A stretch of DNA of 5,287 nt. It comes from Gemmatimonadota bacterium (GTDB lineage Bacteria; Gemmatimonadota; Gemmatimonadetes; Gemmatimonadales; Gemmatimonadaceae). The notes below the pieces were generated by a model, which was given only the letters and a program-made list of their open reading frames with translations, was not told where the DNA came from and searched no databases. The stretch lies in contig JAQBPZ010000095.1 of NCBI GenBank assembly GCA_028287225.1, positions 1-5,287 of the forward strand, given 5' to 3'. Position numbers and translations under genes: made by a program. Of this stretch, positions 1 to 5,287 are shown piece after piece (positions within the stretch are counted from its first letter, which is position 1; each line of letters starts with the position of its first letter).

Positions 1-172
1 GGTCAACTGACTGGGACTGCTCACGCATCCAACGGATCCGTCGTACACAAGTCGCCCTCCAAATGGCCCGCCAGGCCGTCGCGCGACAGCCGGCACCGCT
101 CCTTTACTCGTCGAGATGATACGAGAGCCGGCTACCGCAACTGATGAATGATGCGGGGCCGATATCTCCGCC
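1..172. repeat. Left arm of a long imperfect inverted repeat
   Basis: This arm is the reverse complement of the segment at about 349-522. Positions 1-37 match 486-522 exactly in inverted orientation, and 83-118 match 403-438 exactly. A third block, 134-146, matches 375-387. Between these blocks the arms have diverged by substitutions and a net 2-nt length change, so overall similarity is roughly 80% by eye. The arm contains a 10-bp palindrome at 32-41 (acggatccgt). The left boundary is unknown, because the match begins at the first base of the window and may extend beyond it. The exact outer ends with more diverged interiors resemble terminal inverted repeats of a non-autonomous element, but no transposase is visible. 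It could instead be two inverted copies of a dispersed repeat. Confidence 0.85.
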
Positions 173-348
173 GCGCGCAAAGGGTCGGGGCGGTGCCAGC
201 GCTTCAACAGCATTTGACCGCGGAGGGCGCGGAGGAGTGCTCAAGGCCGTCGCGCACCAGGGCTCCCCTCCTCCTTTCCGTACCGGACATCCCTTGCGTG
301 GTCGGACCTCGCTGGAGGGCCGGCCACCGAGAGATTGGAGGGTGCGGG
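173..348. other. Spacer between the inverted-repeat arms, no gene seen
   Basis: This 176-bp segment is the loop of the large inverted repeat. It contains a short tandem pair of a 9-bp unit, cgcggaggg then cgcggagga (219-236), and GC-rich stretches. Open frames run through it on both strands. They have no recognisable domain, show no codon-position bias typical of the genes to the right, and run into the repeat arms. I see no ribosome-binding site or tRNA-like fold. It is best treated as non-coding. Confidence 0.5.
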
Positions 349-395
349 GCGGAGATCTCGGCCCCCGCACCCTCCATCAGTTGCGGTGGCCGGCC
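318..395. repeat. Nested GC-rich hairpin inside the repeat
   Basis: An outer 12-bp perfect stem pairs ggccggccaccg (318-329) with cggtggccggcc (384-395). An inner 13-bp perfect stem pairs 337-349 (ggagggtgcgggg) with 363-375. Short asymmetric internal segments (330-336 and 376-383) separate the two stems. The apical part includes the palindrome gagatctc (352-359). The 3' half of this hairpin also belongs to the right arm of the 522-bp inverted repeat, so the two structures are mutually exclusive. Whether it acts as RNA or as DNA is not shown by the sequence. Confidence 0.75.
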
Positions 396-522
396 GTCGT
401 ACCATCTCGACGAGTAAAGGAGCGGTGCCGGCTGTCGCACGAGGGCGTGGCGGGCCGTTTCGGAAGGTCGCGTACCCTCGCATCAATCCGTTGGATGCGT
501 GAGCAGTCCCAGTCAGTTGACC
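349..522. repeat. Right arm of the long imperfect inverted repeat
   Basis: This is the inverted partner of the segment at 1-172. Its outermost 37 bp (486-522) and an internal 36-bp block (403-438) are exact reverse complements of the left arm. Similarity stops around position 522, which gives a defined right boundary about 150 bp beyond the stop codon of the GH5 gene. Unlike the left arm, the inner part of this arm carries a self-complementary GC-rich stem. The two arms are therefore not equivalent in folding potential. No target-site duplication can be assessed, because the left flank lies outside the window. Confidence 0.85.
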
Positions 523-618
523 CTCCAGCCCCGGTCGCCGAGGCCATCGCGCCGGTACGACGGAATCCAGACGGTTGAACCGGATCAGCCGACCAGCGCG
601 CAGGTACCTGAATGCCAA
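523..618. other. Non-coding segment between repeat and terminator
   Basis: The segment joins the right end of the inverted repeat to the GH5 terminator. I see no gene in it. The only local structures are a short near-palindrome cggttgaaccg (573-583) and the 10-bp palindrome caggtacctg (601-610). Confidence 0.4.
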
Positions 619-650
619 GCGGGGCCGGCGAGGTCTCTCGCCGGCCCCGC
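619..650 (-). terminator. Intrinsic-type terminator of the GH5 gene
   Basis: A perfect 14-bp stem (619-632 with 637-650) encloses a 4-nt loop (633-636). It lies about 20 bp beyond the stop codon of the minus-strand GH5 gene, where a Rho-independent terminator is expected. On the minus strand the stem is followed by ttggcatt, which is only weakly T-rich. This is common for hairpin terminators in GC-rich genomes but lowers certainty. A 10-bp palindrome, caggtacctg (601-610), lies just beyond it. Confidence 0.65.
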
Positions 651-670
651 CATCCTGACCGCACGAGAGG

Positions 671-2488
671 CTACCTGTAGCTCGCGAGCCGGTCCTTGAC
701 GATCTGGCCCGTCGTCGTGGGGGTGCCGTTCCAGTCGGCGATGAGCGCCGAGCGTGCGCAGAGCTGCTCGGCGCGCTGCGCCGCGGTCTGGCCCACCGCC
801 GGTTCCGGTGGCGGCGTCCAGAAGGCCCAGGCAACCCACGACAGGCCCTTCGCGTCGGCGTAGTCCAGCACGCGGCGGTTGTATTCCGGGCCCAGGGTAT
901 TGGCGGCCGGGTTGGGCGCGCACGTATACGAGCCGAACTCGGAGATCATCACCGGATACGTGGCCGCGAGGAACCCGAACTCCTTGTCGAACTGGTCGGG
1001 CTGCTTGTCCGCCCAGTCGTACGGGTGGGTGCCGTAGATCACGTTGTAGCCCGCGAGCGCGTACTGCGGAATGCCCTGGAGCGAGTAGCCCCAGTGCACG
1101 CCGTTGACGAGCACCAGGTTGCGCGCGCCCACGCCGCGTATCGCGTCGTAGAGCTGCTGCATGCCCGCGGCGTTATACGCCGGCAGGGTCGGGCAGTCGC
1201 TGCACGGGTAGTCCTTGCCCGCTTCCACCACGCCGCCGTTGCGCCAGAGCTGCCAGGCCTGCGCGTCCATCTGGCCGTCGGTCCAGACGTCCTCGCGGGG
1301 GTGCGGCTCGTTGTACAGCTCGAAGATCACGCCGCCGTCGTTCTTGAACGCCGTCGCGATGTCCCGCCAGAAGGGAATGCTGTGCTCCACGTCGGGCATC
1401 TTGTAGATGTCCGGCGTGTCCGTGTAGTTCGTGATGCCGCGATCGGAGCTGTGCAGGTCCACGATCACCGTGAGCCCCAGGCCACGCGCCGTGTTCACCG
1501 CGCTGATGACCTTGGCCTTGTAGTCGACGCCCGCCTTCACCGCCTCGCCGTTCCAGTACGTGCCGGTCGTCCAGTAGGTCTCCGACACCGGGATGCGGAT
1601 CACGTTCGCGCCCCACGCCTTGAGCATGGTGGCCTGCTGCGCGAACTGCGCCCACTGGTCGTCGGCGTTGTACCACCACTGCAGGGCGGGCCGCGCCGCG
1701 CCGTGGAAGAGCACGGGCTTGCAGGTGCCCGGATCGTAGATCGTCTTGCCGATGATGGAGAAGCCGTTCGGCGCCGCGGGCGCGGACCGCGCCGAGAACT
1801 CCACGGACGGCCTGGCCGACGTGCGGAGCACCGCGCGCACCACGTTGGCGCCGCCGAGGAAGCCGACGCGGAACGCCGTCGACGTCATGCCGTCGGGGCC
1901 CGTCTTCATCGTCGGGGCGGCGACGGTACCATCGCCCGTGGCGACCTCGAAGTTCACCGTGGCGCCCTGCACCGGGCTGCCGGCCTTGTCCACCACCTGC
2001 ACGGTGAACGGCTCCCGCACGGCGCACCCCGCCGGCAGCGAATCGGTGGTGCCCCCGGAGACCTTGAGGATCGCGGTTCCCAGCCCGTCGGTGCCGTTCG
2101 CCGTGATCGTGATGCTCGTTCCGCGCGTCGCCTTGAGGGAGTTGGTGCCGGGCGTTGGACCCAGCGTCCATTGCGTGGAGGCGATGCCGGCGGAATCCGT
2201 CGTGGCGGCCGCGGGGCTCACCGACCCGCCACCGCCGGTGACCTCGAAGGTCACGGTCTCCCCGGCCATCGGGGTCCCCTTGTCGTCCACCACCTTCACC
2301 CGCACCGGCTCGGCGAGGGCGAAGCCGGCCTCGCCCGAGAGGGAGGTGGACACGGGTTGCAGCACCGCCCCGCCCCCTTGCGGGCCGTCGATCGCCTGCG
2401 GGCCCGACGAGCACCCGGCTGCCATGACACCAACGACGACGAGCGCGAAGGAGCGGAATCGCATCGGGACCATCCTCTGTTGTGACAT
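671..2488 (-). CDS. Secreted GH5 glycoside hydrolase with two Ig-like domains
   Basis: This encodes about 605 residues. The leader (MRFRSFALVVVGVMAAGC from the third candidate Met) has a basic start, a hydrophobic core and a Cys at about residue 26 in a lipobox-like context, so export and probably lipid anchoring are expected. Two tandem bacterial Ig-like (Big_1/invasin-type) domains follow at about residues 40-135 and 138-235. They share the pattern VxVVDxxGxPxxGxTVxFEV. The remainder (about 240-605) is a GH5 (endoglucanase-type) TIM barrel. It shows VIRIPVS, the His of DLHSSDRG, acid/base Glu394 in ELYNEPH (codon 1307-1309), GTHPYDW, nucleophile Glu517 in ISEFG (codon 938-940), and a Trp-rich WAFW strand. 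An insertion after the NEP motif carries CSDC, a possible disulfide. Known GH5 enzymes retain configuration and cleave beta-glucans or mannans; the exact substrate here is not visible. I chose the start at 2488 because TAAGG lies 8 nt upstream. Starts at 2473 and 2464 are possible, and 2464 has GAGG about 9 nt upstream. The gene is monocistronic and divergent from the TPR gene. Confidence 0.9.
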   Translation of the reverse strand: MSQQRMVPMRFRSFALVVVGVMAAGCSSGPQAIDGPQGGGAVLQPVSTSLSGEAGFALAEPVRVKVVDDKGTPMAGETVTFEVTGGGGSVSPAAATTDSAGIASTQWTLGPTPGTNSLKATRGTSITITANGTDGLGTAILKVSGGTTDSLPAGCAVREPFTVQVVDKAGSPVQGATVNFEVATGDGTVAAPTMKTGPDGMTSTAFRVGFLGGANVVRAVLRTSARPSVEFSARSAPAAPNGFSIIGKTIYDPGTCKPVLFHGAARPALQWWYNADDQWAQFAQQATMLKAWGANVIRIPVSETYWTTGTYWNGEAVKAGVDYKAKVISAVNTARGLGLTVIVDLHSSDRGITNYTDTPDIYKMPDVEHSIPFWRDIATAFKNDGGVIFELYNEPHPREDVWTDGQMDAQAWQLWRNGGVVEAGKDYPCSDCPTLPAYNAAGMQQLYDAIRGVGARNLVLVNGVHWGYSLQGIPQYALAGYNVIYGTHPYDWADKQPDQFDKEFGFLAATYPVMISEFGSYTCAPNPAANTLGPEYNRRVLDYADAKGLSWVAWAFWTPPPEPAVGQTAAQRAEQLCARSALIADWNGTPTTTGQIVKDRLASYR

Positions 2489-2697
2489 CGGCCTTCCCTT
2501 AGAGCAACGGATATGCCGAGGCGGGCGAGACTGCACCCGGCCAGCCGCCCGGTGCGGCGGCGCCATGGCTATTCTCTACTCTCCCGCGCCGCTCGAGGGT
2601 CCACCGGAGCCTCGGCGCGGCCCGCGTCCGTTCCTGCCTGCGTCCCCGCATGGGACGTGGACGACGCGTGGCACCTCACGTGCATCCTCCAGCGGCA
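2489..2697. promoter_or_regulatory. Divergent intergenic region, presumed two promoters
   Basis: This segment separates the minus-strand GH5 gene from the plus-strand TPR gene, so promoters for both should lie here. I see no confident -35/-10 pair. The only AT-richer stretch is around 2568-2578 (ggctattctct), which could supply a weak -10 element on either strand. No obvious operator-like repeat or riboswitch is visible. The promoter role is inferred from gene arrangement, not from recognised motifs. Confidence 0.4.
2492..2501 (-). promoter_or_regulatory. Ribosome-binding site deciding the GH5 start
   Basis: On the minus strand this reads taagggaagg. The TAAGG part lies 8 nt before the ATG at 2486-2488 and matches the anti-Shine-Dalgarno region. 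The frame stays open upstream to an ATG at 2566. That extension would place about 26 Arg/Pro-rich residues ahead of the leader and has no such site, so it was not used. Confidence 0.5.
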
Positions 2698-3588
2698 ATG
2701 TCTCCCCTTCTCGTGTCCGTGCTGCTCGCCGTGCGCCTGGCCGGCGCACAGGACCCCGTTGTGCCCGGCGCAGCCGCCGCGAAGGCTCCGCCGGCCGCCC
2801 AGGCACCGGCCGCCGAGCGCCAGCGACACCGGCGGAAGTCGCGCCGGCATCGCGCCACCCCTCGCAAGGCGGACGCGGCGAAACCGACGGCCTCCGCGAC
2901 CCCCTCCGCGATGCCCGCCGTGCCGCCCGCGCCGACCTCGTCGCTGGCCGCCCCCGCCCCCGTCCCCACACAGGCGGCGGCGGCGGAGCAGCTCGCGCAG
3001 GCGGAGGCGCGGTACCGGAGCGCCCTCGCGACGACGCCGGGCATCGCCGCCTACCACGAGAGCCTCGCGCTGGTCCTCGAGCGGCAGGGCCGGCTCCAGG
3101 AGGCACTGGCGTCGCACGAGCAGGCGGTGAAGCTGGATTCGTTGTCGTTCCGTGGGCGTGCCGGACTCGGCAGCCTGCTCCTGCGGCTCGGCCGCGCCGC
3201 CGAAGCGGTGCCACACCTGCGCGCGGCGGCGGCCATCGACCGCACGTCCATCGAGACGCGCAAGGCCCTCGCGACCGCGCTGCTGGCGCTCGGCCAGCGC
3301 GATGCGGCCCTCGTCGCCCTGCGTGAGGCCCGGCAGCTCGACAGCAGCGACAGCGACATCGAGCGCAGCCTGAAGCAGGCCGAGGCCACCGCGCCCGGCA
3401 AGGACCGCCTGAACGACGGCACCGCGATCATCGACCACCCCGTTGGCCGCGCCATCCGCCGCGGTCTCGAATGGACGTTCGGCGTGGTGCTCGGGGCCGC
3501 GAGCCTCGCCCTCCTGGTGCCGATGCTGTCGGGCGTCGTGATGGCCCTCGTGCGGCGCACCGGATCCCGGCGCGAGGCCACCGCATGA
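2698..3588 (+). CDS. TPR-repeat protein with leader and C-terminal membrane helix
   Basis: This encodes about 296 residues. A hydrophobic leader (MSPLLVSVLLAVRLAGAQ) is followed by an Ala/Pro-rich linker (about 20-95) containing a strongly basic patch at about 41-57 (RQRHRRKSRRHRATPRK). A TPR solenoid spans about residues 97-230. It has one partial repeat and three clear ones, at about 115-148, 149-182 and 183-216, each showing the G-x-x-x-E/D-A spacing. Near the C-terminus, residues 260-285 form a hydrophobic helix followed by RRTGSRRE. This predicts a periplasmic TPR domain with a short cytoplasmic tail. TPRs bind proteins; the partner is not shown. The stop overlaps the start of the downstream transglycosylase (ATGA), so the products are probably made together. 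An in-frame ATG exists at 2650, but the codons from 2650 to 2697 lack the high third-position GC of the gene, so I start at 2698. The leader then lacks an N-terminal positive charge, and no good ribosome-binding site precedes either start. Confidence 0.8.
   Translation: MSPLLVSVLLAVRLAGAQDPVVPGAAAAKAPPAAQAPAAERQRHRRKSRRHRATPRKADAAKPTASATPSAMPAVPPAPTSSLAAPAPVPTQAAAAEQLAQAEARYRSALATTPGIAAYHESLALVLERQGRLQEALASHEQAVKLDSLSFRGRAGLGSLLLRLGRAAEAVPHLRAAAAIDRTSIETRKALATALLALGQRDAALVALREARQLDSSDSDIERSLKQAEATAPGKDRLNDGTAIIDHPVGRAIRRGLEWTFGVVLGAASLALLVPMLSGVVMALVRRTGSRREATA
3574..3588 (+). promoter_or_regulatory. RBS and ATGA coupling junction
   Basis: GAGG at 3574-3577 precedes the transglycosylase ATG (3585-3587) by 7 nt. 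The TPR gene stop TGA is at 3586-3588, so start and stop share bases in an ATGA arrangement. This geometry is typical of translational coupling by termination-reinitiation. It supports co-transcription of the TPR protein and the transglycosylase. Confidence 0.75.
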
Positions 3589-4487
3589 CTCGCGCGCTGA
3601 TGCACGCTGCCCTGTTCGTGGTGATGGGCGCGGCCTGCGCGTCCACGCAGGCCGCGCCGGCGGGCGATTCAGCCCGCGTGGTGGCCCAGCAGGCAGCCAT
3701 CGCACCGGTGCGCGTCGTCGTGGACCCGGCGGCCCGCTTCTGGTATGCCGAGTCGCTGCCGCTGGGCCATGCGTCCCCCGATTCGCTCGTGAACCAGAAC
3801 GGCAGCCCCCGCATCACCGACGTGGCGCTGTACGACCGGTACTGGAAGGAGCATGCGCCGACCATGGCGCAGTGGAGCGCCGACCCGCGCCTCCGCATCA
3901 ACCCGAACTTCGTCGCGGCCATCATGGCGAAGGAGAGCGGGTTCGATCCGCTGGCCACCAGCGCGGTGCCGGCCAACGGCATCGCCCAGATGACGTACAT
4001 CGCGGACGAGGACCTGCGCATCATCGCCCGCGACGCGCCGGCGTGGCGCTGGATGTACGACGAGGTGCGCCGGTGGCCACGCTCGCCGGTGGTGCACGAT
4101 TCGCTCGCGCGGAAGTCCCGCACCGACAGCCTGCTCCGGAGCGGTCAGCTCGGTCCGCGCACCGAGTACCTGTTCGATCCGCGGACGGCCACGCGCGCCG
4201 CGCTGTTCTGGCTTCGGGTGCTCGCCCACGTCTGGACCGAGGACACCTGGCCCGGGCAGTACGGCACCATGGCGCGCACGAAGCTCGCCAACGGCGGACC
4301 GCTCTCCGAGACCGACCTGCTGGCGCTCGTGACGGTGAGCTACAACCAGGGCCAGGAGTACGTGGGCGCTCTGGTGCAGCAATACGGCCGGGACTGGACG
4401 CAGCACCTGAACGAGGAGTCGGGCGACTACCTCGAACGCATCAGCCACTACACCGCCATCTTTCAGCGCGCCGCCAGGGGACGCTGA
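3585..4487 (+). CDS. SLT-type lytic transglycosylase
   Basis: This encodes about 300 residues. The product likely cleaves the MurNAc-GlcNAc bond of peptidoglycan with formation of 1,6-anhydro-MurNAc, as in family 1 (Slt/MltC-like) transglycosylases. The leader MTRALMHAALFVVMGAAC has a Cys at 18 in a loose lipobox, so it is exported and possibly a lipoprotein. The catalytic core starts near residue 107. It has AKESGFDP with catalytic Glu117 (codon 3933-3935), then S126 and G132-I-A-Q135-M in place of the usual GLMQ. LFDPRTATRAALFWLRVLA (196-214) is the helix that normally follows. SYNQGQEYV (252-260) corresponds to AYNAG, and DYLERI (281-286) to the terminal YV-x-K-I. About 60 residues separate Q135 from the FDP motif, roughly 40 more than usual, so there is an insertion. 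The start is chosen from GAGG at 3574-3577, 7 nt upstream, and from the ATGA overlap with the TPR gene. The frame is open further upstream, but there it lies inside the TPR gene. Confidence 0.88.
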   Translation: MTRALMHAALFVVMGAACASTQAAPAGDSARVVAQQAAIAPVRVVVDPAARFWYAESLPLGHASPDSLVNQNGSPRITDVALYDRYWKEHAPTMAQWSADPRLRINPNFVAAIMAKESGFDPLATSAVPANGIAQMTYIADEDLRIIARDAPAWRWMYDEVRRWPRSPVVHDSLARKSRTDSLLRSGQLGPRTEYLFDPRTATRAALFWLRVLAHVWTEDTWPGQYGTMARTKLANGGPLSETDLLALVTVSYNQGQEYVGALVQQYGRDWTQHLNEESGDYLERISHYTAIFQRAARGR

Positions 4488-5287
4488 AGGGCGGGGGCGA
4501 CGAGCGGCGCGGGCGCGGCCGGCTCGGGCGGGGTCGGCGCGGCGGTGGCCTTGCCCGCGGCATCCACGCGCAGTGATGCGCCCGGCGCGATCGTGGGGAC
4601 GACGACGAACTGGCGGGCGCCGTTCGGGGCGTCGACCACCAGCCGGCCCCCGGTGAACTCGTGGGGCCCGCGGTTGGTGAGGAGGACGCTGCGCCCGTCG
4701 GGCGCGGTCGCGAGCCGTACCGCGGCACGCTCACGCCACCATTCCGCCACCTGCCCCGCCGTGGCGGTCCACATCTCCGGCGTCTGCCGCAGCTTGGAGG
4801 CGAGCTCCTGGAGCACGGGGGTGAGCGCCTTCTGCGACATCATGTGCGAGTGGTAGCTGAACATGTACAGCCCGCGGTACGCGATGCTCTCGCCCACCTG
4901 CGAGATGAGCAGGTGCGACATCTCCGCGCGGTCGCGGATGTTGGAGCGGTCGAGGATCTCGTAGTCGTCCTCCGACACGCGGCCCAGCAGGATGAGGGAG
5001 TCGGGAAGCAGCGGGAGGATCTCCGGGCCCGCCGCGCGGCCGTTGTTGCTGGCGAACACGTAGCGCCCGCCCAGGTCGGCCCAGATCTGGAGCGTGGCCG
5101 GCGTGAACCGCTCCTCGGGGGGACGGAAGCCCGGCACCGGGCGCCCCGTGAGCTGCTCCGCGATGCGCTTCGAGTTCGCCAGCTCCTCGGCCTGTCCGAT
5201 GTCGGTGAGCGTGTCGAGCGGCAGGTGCCGCTGGGTGTGCGTGCCGATCTCCATGGTGCTGATGAGCCGCTGCGTCGTCACCGGGTC
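4463..5287 (-). CDS. Polysaccharide deacetylase-like protein, C-terminal part
   Basis: The frame is open to the right edge of the window, so the N-terminus and true start are missing. About 274 residues are visible. A GTG at 5279-5281 is in frame but is probably internal, since the first NodB motif (TFDDG) would lie upstream. Near the edge is EIGTHTQRH, the metal-binding H-T-x-x-H motif 2 (His codons 5237-5239 and 5225-5227). It is followed by GFRPPEE, which fits motif 3 (Arg codon 5123-5125). FSYHSHMM, about residues 145-152 from the GTG, may supply the late His motif. After about residue 185 a beta-rich segment (SVLLTNRGPHEFTGGRLVV and following) resembles a small beta-sandwich, and the protein ends in an Ala/Pro-rich tail. 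Family members remove acetyl groups from GlcNAc-containing or other acetylated glycans; the substrate here is unknown. It is convergent with the transglycosylase, overlapping its last 25 bp. Confidence 0.75.
   Translation of the reverse strand, partial: DPVTTQRLISTMEIGTHTQRHLPLDTLTDIGQAEELANSKRIAEQLTGRPVPGFRPPEERFTPATLQIWADLGGRYVFASNNGRAAGPEILPLLPDSLILLGRVSEDDYEILDRSNIRDRAEMSHLLISQVGESIAYRGLYMFSYHSHMMSQKALTPVLQELASKLRQTPEMWTATAGQVAEWWRERAAVRLATAPDGRSVLLTNRGPHEFTGGRLVVDAPNGARQFVVVPTIAPGASLRVDAAGKATAAPTPPEPAAPAPLVAPALQRPLAAR

Noticed and set aside
27..497. Integron attC site suggested by atccaac near the left end and gttggat near the right end
   Set aside because: Real attC sites are far shorter (roughly 60-140 bp) with paired core sites at both ends. 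These matches are simply part of the exact 37-bp inverted block, and no integrase or cassette structure is seen.
1..522. Retron or CRISPR-like element
   Set aside because: There is no reverse transcriptase or Cas gene, and no regularly spaced direct repeats; the structure is a single inverted pair.
144..578. Plus-strand open frame of 144 residues across the inverted repeat
   Set aside because: It is low complexity, has no ribosome-binding site or domain, and its sequence is explained by the repeat arms.
1025..2485. Long plus-strand open frame opposite the GH5 gene
   Set aside because: Its product is dominated by Arg, His, Ala and Gly with no domain. It is the antisense shadow expected in a GC-rich gene, and the minus strand has clear GH5 and Ig-like motifs.
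1746..3326. Long plus-strand open frame spanning the GH5 gene start and the TPR gene
   Set aside because: It crosses a divergent promoter region, has no recognisable domain, and conflicts with the well-supported frames on both sides.
3471..3584. N-terminal extension of the transglycosylase to the upstream in-frame ATG
   Set aside because: The extension is Arg/Pro-rich, lies inside the TPR coding sequence, and would bury the signal peptide that begins at the ATG at 3585.
2569..3705. Minus-strand open frame opposite the TPR gene
   Set aside because: It is Arg/Gly-rich low complexity with no motifs, and the plus strand encodes recognisable TPR repeats and a membrane helix.

Overview
The DNA is very GC-rich, and GC concentrates at third codon positions in the real genes. 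Exported proteins dominate: two lipoprotein-like or secretory leaders, a periplasmic TPR protein and a lytic transglycosylase. This suggests a high-GC Gram-negative soil or environmental bacterium. Gemmatimonadota is my best guess from the general style of these proteins, but no rRNA or marker gene is present to prove it.

Layout. (1) Positions 1-670 hold no convincing gene. The striking element is a long imperfect inverted repeat with arms at about 1-172 and 349-522. The outermost 37 bp of the two arms are exact reverse complements, and a second exact 36-bp block lies at 83-118 / 403-438. The right arm also contains its own GC-rich hairpin (318-395) that competes with arm-to-arm pairing. A 14-bp perfect-stem terminator (619-650) follows. 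(2) 671-2488, minus strand: a secreted or lipid-anchored protein with two tandem bacterial Ig-like domains and a GH5 (cellulase-type) catalytic domain with both catalytic glutamates present. (3) 2489-2697: a divergent intergenic region. (4) 2698-3588 and 3585-4487, plus strand: a two-gene unit joined by an ATGA start/stop overlap. It encodes a TPR protein with an N-terminal leader and a C-terminal membrane helix, then an SLT-type lytic transglycosylase with an unusual insertion. (5) 4463-5287, minus strand, cut by the window edge: the C-terminal part of a polysaccharide deacetylase-like protein. Its last codons overlap the transglycosylase tail to tail by 25 bp.

Taken together, every gene with an assignable enzymatic function acts on a polysaccharide outside the cytoplasm: beta-glucan-type hydrolysis, peptidoglycan cleavage and carbohydrate deacetylation. 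The TPR protein is translationally coupled to the transglycosylase and is plausibly its membrane scaffold. Nothing here clearly forms a new defence or mobile system. The items most worth a second look are the long inverted repeat and the TPR/transglycosylase pair.
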